Shown: in pieces, positions 1 to 8,570 of the stretch
How positions within the stretch are numbered: position 1 is the first letter of the stretch
How the letters are laid out: each line of letters begins with the position of its first letter
NCBI RefSeq assembly: GCF_004005865.1
Contig: NZ_SACN01000003.1
Span: 124,001-188,000, forward strand
DNA: 64,000 nucleotides
Direction: 5' to 3'
Source of the DNA: Sphingomonas crocodyli
GTDB taxonomy: Bacteria > Pseudomonadota > Alphaproteobacteria > Sphingomonadales > Sphingomonadaceae
Translations under genes and position numbers: made by a program
The notes under the pieces: model-generated
What the model saw: only the letters and a program-made list of their open reading frames with translations
Database searches by the model: none
Told to the model about the DNA's origin: nothing

Positions 1-303
1 GAGGCCGTGGCGCATTTTCGCCTGCGACCAACGCTGGCCGGAGCTAGGGATGCACAGCCTAGCCATGCGGGAGCGGCTAAGCGTGGTTTGGGAGTCTTGC
101 TCCACCGCTCCCGGGTACGCACCGCGACTTGCAGATCTGCGACGAGCACATTTCCAAACCATGCGAGCATGGCCGAGATCCGACCTAGCCGATTGAGGCC
201 CGACGTCGAGACAGCGCTCGACCGACGACAACATCGCTCGACGAACGGCATCTTCGGGCTCGAGCGGGCTGCTACAGTTTGAGCATCTGCAAGCCCGCGA
301 ATG

Positions 304-600
304 CTAGAAGCTCGCAGGGGGCGGCAAATCCGCACGTCGCCATCGCGCCCTCCTGCACCTCTTGACGGGTAATTTGCTCGACGCCGGCGCTGGGCGACTT
401 AGCGCATCGATCCCTTCGCGCGTGATGATGTAGAACTGAGCCCGCGTATCAGGATCGACACGCTGTTCGATCCAACCAAATCTCAGGCATTCGATATATC
501 CCTTATTTGGACTTTGGCGAACCGGCGTCCGTTGCGGGTCATTCGAGCAGGCCGCTTCCAGATATTTGCGATGATAATAGCGGACCTCTTCGGTCATCCA
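304..600 (-). CDS. hypothetical protein, winged-helix-like
   Basis: 98-aa protein of unknown function. The start at 600 is preferred over the longer frame to 666 because a purine-rich GGGGAGGGG lies just upstream of this ATG. The middle (residues about 35-68, motif YIECLRFGWIEQR followed by TREGIDAL) has the look of a small winged-helix or MarR-like C-terminal half, but I do not recognise a named family. The tail is basic (RCRRARWRR). It stands alone, with the family A gene 5' of it on the same strand about 70 bp away. Confidence 0.5.
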   Translation of the reverse strand, partial: WMTEEVRYYHRKYLEAACSNDPQRTPVRQSPNKGYIECLRFGWIEQRVDPDTRAQFYIITREGIDALSRPAPASSKLPVKRCRRARWRRADLPPPASF

Positions 601-672
601 GGTCCCCTCCCCAGTGCAATGCAATTTTGATGTCCGCTGGTCGCGACCTGAGAGGAGCGCTGCCATATCGGC

Positions 673-915
673 TCACAATCCGGCTGCCTCCCGCCATCGG
701 CACCAGATAAGCTCCAGGACCGCTTTCGCTTCATACCGCGTTGCGGCGTCTCCGCTGCCCGGTGCAAAATCACCAAGGGTGACGGCCTTTATCTCCCAGG
801 CCCACCGAGGTGTATTTTGGGCGTGTTGGGTCACTGAACCCACCAAAATGGTGCCGCTAAACGCCGATTCAGCATTGCGATTTGAGACATCGCTCACCCA
901 ATATAATTCCGTCAC
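673..915 (-). CDS. unknown protein, family A copy 1
   Basis: 80-aa protein from a GTG start. It aligns over its whole length with the protein at 7359-7604. Shared blocks are LYWV.DV, AFSGTI..GS, WAWEI.AV..GDF, and a C-terminal W..WR/L.AAGL. The frame stays open upstream to 1032 (39 more residues, containing GRLTTYPSS and IERARLAQ), so the true start may be further out. Similarity to copy 2 is strongest from this GTG onward. The conserved tryptophans and short beta-like blocks suggest a small compact domain. Function unknown. The pair of copies is the best evidence that it is a real gene. Confidence 0.6.
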   Translation of the reverse strand: MTELYWVSDVSNRNAESAFSGTILVGSVTQHAQNTPRWAWEIKAVTLGDFAPGSGDAATRYEAKAVLELIWCRWREAAGL

Positions 916-1567
916 GATATGTTGCCCGCTGGATCGAGCGTGTCTGCTTTGCGCCAACCGCGCCCGTTCAATCGCCGCGCGCGAGGAGGGATATGTGGTA
1001 AGGCGGCCTTCGAAGACGCAAGCTGATCCCAACGTTCCAGCAGCAAGGATCGCAGCTCTCGCATCAGCGCCATTGCCTTAATGGCTCAGTGCGAACCTTC
1101 TCGTGCCTGGCGTGAGGTTGCTCCATAGCCTTATGGAACAGCGGCAAATAATATCGTCAAGCCCTAAGACAAAGCTCTCGGGGCTTCATGGAATATGACA
1201 GCGTCTGCAGCCATATCCCAAACCAGTTTCACTGGCTGAAATGCCCGAAAGCGAGCAGGCCGATTACGATTTCTCGTTACAGGCGCATGATGCAAATGCT
1301 TGAGGTTTGGAATGGCCCCACCCGTTTTGCGCGATTGCTATTCGTCGGATTGGGTAGCTCAGATAACTATCCAAGATAGCAAAGCCGACCTGCGAAGGAT
1401 GCAGCAGAGCGGCTTTGGGTGTTAGCCCCCCCACCTCGTCTGATCAAATCGCGGCGTTTCAATCGAGCGAGTGGGGGGCGTTGCCGCGATCCCATATGCC
1501 TAACCGTGCCTAGGTGGCATGACCTTTTGCACCTGCGGAAATGCAAGTGCGGCGCCACCACCTCGAC

Positions 1568-2545
1568 TCAGGCTTTGGCAACACGAAGAGCAACGCGCCG
1601 TCGGCTTCGCATCGTCGTACCGACCGCTCCGAGGCCAGCGATGAGCATCATCCACGTCGCCATTTCCGGGATAGGTGCGATGTTTGAGCCGGCGAAGCTG
1701 TTGTTGCGGATTTCGGCAGACTGTCCGAGAATGTTGTCGACAATCACGCTGCCGTTGATGCCGCCATTACCATTCTTGGTCAGGTCGGCATTGACTGCGA
1801 GAATGGACCCGCCAAAATCCCCGAGCGTGATCGTCTCCGCCTCGAAAAAATTCCAAAGAATGTTCGAGCCATAGCTCGACATATTGTTCTGGAAGTTCCG
1901 CGTAAACGAAATCGACGTTCCGGAGACGTTGATGATCGTTGTGCCGCCCAGGCTGGTGAACTGAAGACGATCATTGACCGAAGACAGCAGGTTGCCGGAG
2001 ATGTTGATGACATTGAACGTGAGCGGTGCCGAGATGCGCAAAACCTGGCCATCGTAGGTCGCGGCGTTTTGCTGGGTATCGTCGAGGCCGGAAAGATGGC
2101 TGCTATAAGCGGTCAGCGCCGAGCGCAATGTATCACGCTGCTGCGCGATCGCGGTCGCCCCGCCGGTGACGACGGTTCCACCTCCGTTGCTGTTGAAAGT
2201 CCCGTTAATGCTGCCGCCAACCCGGACATTGGGTCCGTTCACGCTCGGGCTGTTTACAAAGCTTGCATTGCCTCCGACGGTTAAGGCCGGGGTTCCGTTC
2301 GGATTGGCCGGGTTCTTCATGTCGAGCACCGCGCCAGTCGCAGTCAGGTCGCCCCCGACGAAAATACGACCATCGATATGATTGTTGGTCGTCAGGTTGC
2401 CGAAGGTAACCACGTTATAGTCGCGCAAAGCTGCCAGCGCCGTGTTCTGATCAGCCTGAGTCGCCGCTAGGGATGACGTTGAAAAGGATGCGCTGATCGC
2501 AAGCATCGGCATCACATATTTGCGGGCAAGCAGGTGCAAATTCAT
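1568..2545 (-). CDS. choice-of-anchor A PEP-CTERM exported protein
   Basis: 325-aa secreted protein. It has an N-terminal signal peptide (residues 1-28, ending SSLAA), then a choice-of-anchor A type beta-rich domain. Typical blocks are the start NVVTFGNLTTNNHIDGRIFVGGDL, repeated glycine/asparagine strands, and a late ILWNFFEAETITLG. The C-terminus is a PEP-CTERM sorting signal: PIPEMATW, a hydrophobic helix (MMLIAGLGAVG) and a basic tail (RSRRR). Such proteins are exported, then processed by an exosortase/archaeosortase-type enzyme at the cell surface, often in exopolysaccharide or biofilm settings. No exosortase gene is in this window. The start has a GGGGGG run upstream. Monocistronic. Confidence 0.88.
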   Translation of the reverse strand: MNLHLLARKYVMPMLAISASFSTSSLAATQADQNTALAALRDYNVVTFGNLTTNNHIDGRIFVGGDLTATGAVLDMKNPANPNGTPALTVGGNASFVNSPSVNGPNVRVGGSINGTFNSNGGGTVVTGGATAIAQQRDTLRSALTAYSSHLSGLDDTQQNAATYDGQVLRISAPLTFNVINISGNLLSSVNDRLQFTSLGGTTIINVSGTSISFTRNFQNNMSSYGSNILWNFFEAETITLGDFGGSILAVNADLTKNGNGGINGSVIVDNILGQSAEIRNNSFAGSNIAPIPEMATWMMLIAGLGAVGTTMRSRRRVALRVAKA

Positions 2546-2711
2546 TTCATCCCCCCGGGCGCTACTTGAGGCGTCTATGCAGACGAATGCTGGCCAGCGC
2601 GATCTGCTTTCTCGGCGGCTGTGTCATAAAATGGCACATTTACCAGTTCTCATTTGGAATGACGGTGTGGTCGCCGTTCGCGCGATGCCGCTCACGCTGG
2701 CGGCCGCGCGC

Positions 2712-3380
2712 TCAAAGATCCGCAGAGTTTGGCGAATGACGACCTTCGGATTGGCTGCCAGCCTGCCCAGATTCAGGAGCGCCGGCGGAGCGACGACGAT
2801 CGTACCGATTTTGGCCCGTGTCGATCACGTCCGAACATGAGTGAGGTGTCGCGCTATGCGTGGCAGGACAGGACGCCGACGCGGCAGATCCGATCGCGGA
2901 TCGACTTCCCTCTAACAGCAATGTCAGGCTGCGGTCGAGGACGGCGCGCAATTGCGAGACCAGACCGCGAAGACGCAGTTGCGTTGTCCTGTCCTGCGGC
3001 TCCATTGAGGCCAATTGTTCGATCCGGTGCGCGATAAAACCCAGTCGTTCGGCTCCCAGCTGAAATGAGTCGCCCTTCAAGATGTGAGCTGCCTGAGCCG
3101 CATCGCAAGTCTTGCGAGCGACAATAGCTGCTTCGATCGTGGCGATCCATCGCACCGCATCTTGGCTGTAGAGCACGCAAAGTCGCTCGAAGTCGGCCGG
3201 TAAATATGCTCGCAGGCGATCGCGCCTCTCGCGGTCGATATGGCGCCGGGACGCACCAGCGTGGCCACAGCAGACTTGGGAAGCGGATCGGGGTTGCCCG
3301 ACGGGATGGCTGCCCTCAATGATCAGATCGCTCGTCATGAGAGTGCCGTTCGCCTGACGGAGGGTAGGAGTCCTCAGCAT
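2712..3380 (-). CDS. orphan HPt phosphotransfer domain protein
   Basis: 222-aa protein with a central histidine phosphotransfer domain (about residues 58-160). The signature is AHILKGDSFQLGAERLGFIAHRIE, matching the HPt consensus AHxLKGxSxxLGAxxL, where the His before LKG is the phospho-acceptor. The domain is helical, as expected of a four-helix bundle. The first ~50 residues and the Ser/Ala-rich tail after residue 165 look disordered. An AAAGG sequence sits near the ATG at 3380; an internal ATG at 3338 is an alternative. It probably relays phosphate between a hybrid kinase and a response regulator. No partner kinase is adjacent; single-domain receivers lie at 9625 and 45371. Confidence 0.75.
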   Translation of the reverse strand: MLRTPTLRQANGTLMTSDLIIEGSHPVGQPRSASQVCCGHAGASRRHIDRERRDRLRAYLPADFERLCVLYSQDAVRWIATIEAAIVARKTCDAAQAAHILKGDSFQLGAERLGFIAHRIEQLASMEPQDRTTQLRLRGLVSQLRAVLDRSLTLLLEGSRSAIGSAASASCPATHSATPHSCSDVIDTGQNRYDRRRSAGAPESGQAGSQSEGRHSPNSADL

Positions 3381-3559
3381 GCCAGCCTTTTAGCACTAGC
3401 TGGTGAAGGCATTTCATCATCGGCGCGTAAAAGCGCAGCATCTTCGCGACTTAGCGTAAGACATTCGTCGAATTAGCGCGCCTCGAAACTGAAACATGGA
3501 TAATCGGCTTTCCTACAATGTTCCATATAGGATAGTTAGGTTTCGAAGGAGTCGCTGAT

Positions 3560-3652
3560 ATGTTTACGCTTGATGTCAGTTTTATCACCGCCCTCGCTGC
3601 CCTTATCACCAGCATATCCGGTCTGATATGGTCGCTCAGGCGTCGGACGTGA
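3560..3652 (+). CDS. 30-aa single-pass membrane microprotein
   Basis: Short open frame encoding about 30 residues. It starts MFTLDVSF, has one hydrophobic helix of about 20 residues (ITALAALITSISGLIW) and ends in a basic tail (SLRRRT). A strong AAGGAG Shine-Dalgarno lies 8 nt upstream of the ATG, which is what makes it credible. The topology (N-out or N-in helix, positive cytoplasmic end) resembles small inner-membrane regulatory peptides or toxin-like peptides. No family is recognised. Confidence 0.5.
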   Translation: MFTLDVSFITALAALITSISGLIWSLRRRT

Positions 3653-3937
3653 CGATGCGAGGAGGCCGGTGGCAATGTCCGCCTCACTGCCAGATTGAGA
3701 TTGCATCGGTTCCCCCGGCGCATTCGAACGGACCGGCCTGCCGGTTGCATTGACGTGGCTGACCGAAATCTCGTGGATATGCTCCCGAAGCAGACCGTCG
3801 CCCAGCGCGAAGGCATGGCGCCATTTTCGCGTGGGATGTTTCAGCTGAATTGCTACCGCCGTTCGCATTCCCTATATTTGATGATGGAGAGAAGATGTCT
3901 GAATGGCTGGGAGTGACTGCAGAAATAGGAGCAGCCT

Positions 3938-4186
3938 TTGAGCCTGGACGACCGCAAGAGCGCCGCCGAATTAAATGCCTTTCAGGAAGGCTATGCGGCA
4001 TTTGCCGATGGCGCTGGATCAGTTGAGCTGTTCAACCCGTATATCGATGAAGATCAGGAGCAGCTTTATCATGCCTGGGAGGCTGGCGCTGCCTATCATG
4101 ACCGCGAGATGATCCACTTCGACACGCACGGGTGTGTTGTATGGATCAATGATCATACCGGGCGACCCTATCAGAGGGTTGACTGA
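3938..4186 (+). CDS. RMF/CrpP-like small protein
   Basis: 82-aa protein from a TTG start with AGGAG 6 nt upstream. The core AFQEGYAAFADG followed by NPY and then AWEAGAAYHD fits the ribosome modulation factor / CrpP-like pattern (A..GY.A...G....NPY.......W..G). Escherichia coli RMF binds and dimerises 70S ribosomes in stationary phase; homologues in alphaproteobacteria are mostly uncharacterised. It faces a second protein of the same pattern at 4216-4413, only 30 bp away and convergent. Ribosome hibernation or nucleotide/antibiotic handling would both be inference. Confidence 0.6.
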   Translation: MSLDDRKSAAELNAFQEGYAAFADGAGSVELFNPYIDEDQEQLYHAWEAGAAYHDREMIHFDTHGCVVWINDHTGRPYQRVD

Positions 4187-4215
4187 ACAAAGTGGCAGTC
4201 TGTCTGCGGCATTGA

Positions 4216-4413
4216 TCAGGTGCGCACAGGTTTCGCTGACCCGAAGCGGCGACGATCGTCAGCTTCGCGGGTAACAAGCCCGGCGTGATAACCTTCCTCG
4301 TAAGCACCCAGCATCTCGTCGCGATACGTTCGGGGGTTGGCCGGATAGCCACGACGTGCGTCAAGAAACCCGGCTTGCCGGGCTTGAACGTTTGAGAGCC
4401 GATTTGAGGGCAT
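4216..4413 (-). CDS. RMF/CrpP-like small protein, convergent partner
   Basis: 65-aa protein. The frame is open much further upstream (to 4737), but only the C-terminal 65 residues look like a protein family, so the ATG at 4413 is chosen. The core QARQAGFLDARRGYPANPR followed by AYEEGYHAG matches the RMF/CrpP-like spacing seen in the facing gene at 3938-4186. A basic acidic mixed tail follows (TREADDRRRFG). Upstream sequence has only a weak GGA as ribosome binding site. The two genes are too different to be a recent duplication. Confidence 0.55.
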   Translation of the reverse strand: MPSNRLSNVQARQAGFLDARRGYPANPRTYRDEMLGAYEEGYHAGLVTREADDRRRFGSAKPVRT

Positions 4414-4996
4414 TAGATGTCCATGAGCAGGTTGTGGTCTCAGGGTGACGTCGCGGTGACCACCAAGCCGTAACTTTTTTGGATAAATCCACAGTTGCAC
4501 GAGACGCACATTGCGCGCTCGGGCATCGAATGCGGTCTGCCATCCTATCCAACCACGATCTGGCGAGATCGCAAGCAGATGGGTGCAGAACGCGGTTCGG
4601 CACCCCACGCTGACCCCGTGTTTCGGACTTCGCTGCAAAATCTCGTCGATTACCATCATCGACCATGTGACAATGCTGCTGCCGTCGGAGCCGATACACG
4701 GCCAAAATCGGGGATGGCCTAAATGCAATTGATGCAACTCTCAGCTGGTCATCGCTATAAGAGCGACGATCATCTCGTGAGATCAATGATTTGAGGATTG
4801 GTGACTCGTCTTGTGCTCTACAGAAATGTTAAGCATCGCATAGTATTGTTCGTCGCGACACTGGCCACGTGGACTTCAATCGTGTAAATTATTCCACTAG
4901 ATGGCTTGGGTGCGCGCGAATCGCGAATCGCCAGTCTACGCTAATATCGAGGCCCCCCCGGCTGATGCCCAACCCCTTTGCATCAGCCCAAAAGAT

Positions 4997-5026
4997 CCGG
5001 CGGAAGATGGCTCCATCTTCCGCCGG
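4997..5026. terminator. perfect 14-bp hairpin
   Basis: Two 14-nt arms (CCGGCGGAAGATGG and its complement) are separated by only CT. It is GC-rich and perfectly paired. There is no T-run on either side, so it may be a terminator without U-tract, a mobile palindrome, or an RNA-processing hairpin. It lies in a gene-poor stretch (4414-5266), downstream of the family B gene on the minus strand. Confidence 0.45.
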
Positions 5027-5266
5027 GTCAACCTGCGGATTGTGTCGGCCACCTGTGGTCGAAACGGCAATTGTTGATGATCCACAGGATTGTCCACAGC
5101 TGTCTTGTACGCCTGCGACAGCATCAGCCTTAGTGGCCGAGGCCTCGCGTGGCGTGTGCGACTTCGCCGTGAGGAGAGACCTATCGCTCGCCGGGAATGT
5201 GTCGAACCTGGTCTGGCTGACTGAGGGCGTCCGGCGTCCGGCCCGCTGCAAGTAGATGCGGACCGA

Positions 5267-5623
5267 TCAGACCGCGACGAACAGCCGGTAGCCGCTATGC
5301 GACATCTCATTTAAGTCTGCATCATTTCCGATATGGAGCATCTCGATCTCGATGCGGCGGACCGCCAGGCCGCGGAGTTCGCGGCGCCATCGCGAGGCGA
5401 CTTCGCGCCACGTCGTGCGGATCCGGTCGCGCACGACACGCTCCTCAACGTTCCAGCCGTTGAGTAAAACGACAAGCGATACGTCGAGGCTACGCGGGAT
5501 GGCGACATTGCCATCAAGGCGGCGCACCCACAGTTCCTCAATGCACTCTTTCGCCATCGCCCAGGATACCAGAGCGTCCGTGATCGCGCGCGGAAGCGCG
5601 GCATGCGCTCCGGCATAGCTCAT
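5267..5623 (-). CDS. unknown protein, family B copy 1
   Basis: 118-aa protein clearly paralogous to the one at 7637-7993. Shared blocks in order: LPR.(I/L).D.L(V/I)SWAM.KE...EELWVR, then SLVVLLNGW, R.R..W..VA.RW.REL, and IEMLHI.....L..M...G.RLFVAV at the C-terminus. The start at 5623 is chosen because it lines up with the equivalent ATG of copy 2. The frame extends 7 codons further. Mixed alpha/beta, soluble, no signal peptide. No family is recognised. Conserved Trp and the hydrophobic LHI/LFVAV strands suggest a globular domain of its own. Confidence 0.65.
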   Translation of the reverse strand: MSYAGAHAALPRAITDALVSWAMAKECIEELWVRRLDGNVAIPRSLDVSLVVLLNGWNVEERVVRDRIRTTWREVASRWRRELRGLAVRRIEIEMLHIGNDADLNEMSHSGYRLFVAV

Positions 5624-5789
5624 CTTCAGTCCGCTCGACCACATCGGCTGTTTTCACCCCCTGTTCGTCAACCAGGCGAGGGTCGCGCAAGACGATGCCG
5701 CCCCACGCCGCCGCTTTCCCTGATCGCGATACCCGCCCCCCTATAGGCTTGGCGCGAGTCATGCTTGTCAACGATTGTTAACTTTATAA

Positions 5790-6047
5790 CTATTTCATGC
5801 TGGGACAGATGCCAGCTGCCACGGATTCCGGGTGGATCACGAAAATGAACTGGCCGCGCATCAGCTTGTTCGCGCGTTGTTGCCCGCCCGGCACATAAAT
5901 GGATGGCGCTGGTCGCCCGACAAATGGTGAGGGCAACGGTGAGGCCGCTCGCGCATAGCCGTCGCACAAAGCGATCTCAGCGCGATCTGGACGCTTATCA
6001 AGCGTTTCTTTCGCCCATGCGACATCGTAGAGAGCATTCGCGCGCAT
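5790..6047 (-). CDS. possible small hypothetical protein
   Basis: 85-codon frame that starts at an ATG without a clear ribosome binding site. The protein is moderately balanced in composition (motifs YDVAWAKETL, ALCDGYARAA, IYVPGGQQRANK), so it may be real. No paralogue or family supports it. It would be divergent from the methyltransferase-like gene at 6106. Treat as doubtful. Confidence 0.3.
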   Translation of the reverse strand: MRANALYDVAWAKETLDKRPDRAEIALCDGYARAASPLPSPFVGRPAPSIYVPGGQQRANKLMRGQFIFVIHPESVAAGICPSMK

Positions 6048-6105
6048 GATCTGGTCGGTGGGGGCCTTTCAGACATGTGGCAGCCGGGAGCCAGGGGGAA
6101 TTATC

Positions 6106-6777
6106 ATGGGGCTAGTCGCTGTCGCCCGAAAGGCGTGGCGTTTGACACGCTTTCTTTTCAGGCAACGCGTAAGGGGTTTCAACGTCCCGGACCGTCCGCA
6201 TTTCGATAAAGCGGCTCTGGCGCCATTCGTCGAGCGACTGCGCTCGGCTGCGCTGTATCTGGAGTTCGGCTCGGGGGGATCGACCGTGCTTGCCGCTTCG
6301 ATGGGGATCGAAACCATCACGGTGGAAAGCGACCGATGGTACGGACGCGCCGTTCAGCAAAAGATTGGACCCGACGCCCCGAATACGATGATCTTCGTTA
6401 ATCTGGGTCTCACGCGCGACTGGAGTTATCCGGTATTCAAGAAGCTTACACCCGCGCGGCGCGCGAGATGGGCGCAGTATACCGAGGCACCCATGCGCCA
6501 CATCGCAACACTGGGTGGCCGCTTTCCTGACCTCGTGCTGGTCGACGGTCTGTTTCGGATAGCCTGTGCGCTCGCCTGTGCTCGCGAAGCACGGCGTCTC
6601 AACCGGCCCGTTACCATCTGTGTTGACGACTATAACGACAAGAGCTGGTATCGCGGACTGGAAAACCATCTGGGAAGCCCCGAGCTGATCGGTCGAATGG
6701 CTGTCTTCACCGTCGATCTTGATAGGCCATCGCCGACCGCCCAGGCTATCGAGCGGGCCAAGCGCGACTTCCGATAG
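6106..6777 (+). CDS. class I SAM methyltransferase-like protein
   Basis: 223-aa protein. Around residues 48-60 it has YLEFGSGGSTVLAA, the glycine-rich motif I of a Rossmann-type SAM-binding fold. This is followed by TITVESD (acidic end of strand 2) and later DLVLVDGLFR and ICVDDYNDKSWY. It resembles the group of methyltransferase-like proteins encoded beside surface-polysaccharide genes, but no neighbour supports that role here. The start at 6106 is chosen for the AGGGGG just upstream; the frame extends 20 codons further with no family similarity. Substrate unknown. Confidence 0.65.
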   Translation: MGLVAVARKAWRLTRFLFRQRVRGFNVPDRPHFDKAALAPFVERLRSAALYLEFGSGGSTVLAASMGIETITVESDRWYGRAVQQKIGPDAPNTMIFVNLGLTRDWSYPVFKKLTPARRARWAQYTEAPMRHIATLGGRFPDLVLVDGLFRIACALACAREARRLNRPVTICVDDYNDKSWYRGLENHLGSPELIGRMAVFTVDLDRPSPTAQAIERAKRDFR

Positions 6778-7248
6778 GTTGTTCCTGATCACATGCGCGG
6801 CAACGTGACCTCTGGTCGGCCTCCTCGTCGGTCAGGACCGGAAGGCTATGAGGCTGCTGTTCTGATCCGTCCGCATCCGAGACCATCCTCACGACGCGGT
6901 AAGTAGGTCGTATCTCGCGCCGTGCAGCCGGCAATCGTGTCAGGCCGTTGCTCAAGCCTGGCGCCATTGCTGACCTCTCCGGCGTGAAGGCCATGATTTT
7001 TAAGGCGCCGGCGGCTCTTGAGATAGGGCTGTTAACAGCAAATATCTAACCTGAGTCCCTTCGCGACGGCAGCTATCTGCGGCTATGGCCCCCCATACCC
7101 ACGCGAAGGGTCTCACCGCCTGACCATTCGTTCTGCACGTGCGCTAAGTTATAGACGCTGATCATCAGCCATGATGTTCTCGTCCTCAGGACATCGAGAA
7201 GGTTGCCGAGCCAAATTATGGCCGGTTGGCGGGAGGTGATTCTTTAAT

Positions 7249-7359
7249 ATGACATTCAAGCCCGAAAAATTGGGCGGTTTTGTCGGCAGACCGTTTCGAC
7301 ATTACGAACCCGCTCTATCAACTGCCTGCTTGTACAGCGGGCCGCGGGAGCTCCCGTAA
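7249..7359 (+). CDS. 36-codon leader ORF coupled to family A copy 2
   Basis: Short frame with an excellent GGGAGGTGAT Shine-Dalgarno 8 nt upstream of its ATG. It begins MTFKPEKLGGFVGR and stops with TAA overlapping the next ATG (TAATG at 7357-7361). It could be a translationally coupled leader. Alternatively it is the 5' part of a longer family A gene knocked out of frame: its F.GR...Y resembles FEGRLTTY upstream of copy 1, and the other frame carries the rest. The strong ribosome binding site belongs to this frame, not to the downstream ATG. Confidence 0.4.
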   Translation: MTFKPEKLGGFVGRPFRHYEPALSTACLYSGPRELP

Positions 7360-7604
7360 TGACGAAGCTATATTGGGTGGCCGACGTCGGTATGCGGGAG
7401 GCCGAACTCGCATTCAGCGGCACAATCTGCATCGGTTCGATCGTCAAGCTGACGACAATCAATAATCAATGGGCATGGGAAATCGAAGCGGTAAGGATCG
7501 GAGATTTCATACGCTCATCCGGCGAGGCACCCTCACGCGCGCAGGCCAAGGACGACCTCCAATATTCGTGGAGCCAATGGCTGGCGGCTGCCGGGCTCAG
7601 TTAA
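7359..7604 (+). CDS. unknown protein, family A copy 2
   Basis: 81-aa paralogue of the gene at 673-915. It shares the LYWV.DV start, AFSGTI..GS, WAWEI.AV..GDF and the final AAGL, at roughly 50% identity by eye. It has no Shine-Dalgarno of its own and starts inside the stop codon of the 36-codon frame upstream, so translation is probably coupled. It converges on family B copy 2, with stop codons about 30 bp apart. Function unknown. Confidence 0.65.
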   Translation: MTKLYWVADVGMREAELAFSGTICIGSIVKLTTINNQWAWEIEAVRIGDFIRSSGEAPSRAQAKDDLQYSWSQWLAAAGLS

Positions 7605-7636
7605 GTCGCTTCACATCACGAGGTTCTTGGCTGATC

Positions 7637-7993
7637 CTAGACGGCCACAAAGAGCCGCGTACCAAATTGCGCCATCTGTCGAAGTTGATCTCCATCGGTG
7701 ATGTGCAGCATTTCGATCTCGACATCACAGGCCGACATTTTGGAGAGTTCGCGGTCCCATCGCTCTGCAACTTTGGTCCACGTCGCCCGGGCCCGCGCTC
7801 GCGCCTCGCGTGTGTTTTTGTCCCAGCCGTTGAGCAGTACGACGAGCGATATATTGACCAGGTTGGGATCGTGTACGCATTGTGTCGTGCTACGCACCCA
7901 AAGTTCTTCCAGATTCTCTTTGGTCATCGCCCACGATATGAGGGGATCGATAAGGTTTCGGGGAAGAGGTGGTCCAGACACTCGGCTCGCCAT
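7637..7993 (-). CDS. unknown protein, family B copy 2
   Basis: 118-aa paralogue of 5267-5623. SWAM.KE..EELWVR, SLVVLLNGW, RW.REL and IEMLHI are all retained. The frame continues 29 codons upstream to a GTG at 8080, but alignment with copy 1 begins at this ATG. Residues in the middle (DKNTREARARARATW) are strongly charged and helical. It sits tail to tail with family A copy 2. This is the only place where A and B are direct neighbours. Confidence 0.65.
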   Translation of the reverse strand: MASRVSGPPLPRNLIDPLISWAMTKENLEELWVRSTTQCVHDPNLVNISLVVLLNGWDKNTREARARARATWTKVAERWDRELSKMSACDVEIEMLHITDGDQLRQMAQFGTRLFVAV

Positions 7994-8366
7994 TTTCGAC
8001 CCGGTCGTTACCACAGACAGTCTCCGCATAGTCCATTGCCGAAGCGAAACGATGCGTGAGCGATAATCGTTCCGAGACACTATCGGATAAGTTTGCCAAC
8101 GAACGATTGGCAGAACTCTGCAAAAAATGGTTAGGGATTGCTCAGCGGGTCTTCAACGTACCCCGGCGTTCACGAGCGCAACGTGCTGAGGCGCCGATGC
8201 GCGAAATGTGAGAGCACGAAAGCCGCTTGCCCAAGGTAGCGTCTCACACCGGCCGACGCGCCATCAGCCTCAGAACGCGAGCCCAAAAGTCGTTGGCAGC
8301 CATGGTCGTGGCGCTGAGAATATTCTTTGGAGATAGGACGAAGGGTCTAATCTTAGCGGTATGACG

Positions 8367-8570
8367 TCATTCGAGAAGTTCGACATATTTCTCGATGGCA
8401 TCCCGGCCAATGCGCCCACGCTCTCGCTCGAAATAGAAAAGGATCTCGGCTTCGTGTTGTTCAGTGGCGGGCAGATCGCGAAAGGCTTCGATGGCTTGCC
8501 GCAGAGTGAGTTCGGCGCTGTCGCTGCTCACCGTGCGTAGCGTGGCAGGAATGTCCCACGGTATCGTCAT
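8367..8570 (-). CDS. small hypothetical protein
   Basis: 67-aa acidic helical protein. The start MTIPWDIPATLRTV is followed by LRQAIEAFRDLPATEQHEAEILFYFERERGRIGRDAIEKYVELL. A GGGAGAGGA ribosome binding site lies upstream of the ATG. Composition is typical of a folded helical bundle or small DNA/protein adaptor. Family not recognised. Confidence 0.55.
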   Translation of the reverse strand: MTIPWDIPATLRTVSSDSAELTLRQAIEAFRDLPATEQHEAEILFYFERERGRIGRDAIEKYVELLE

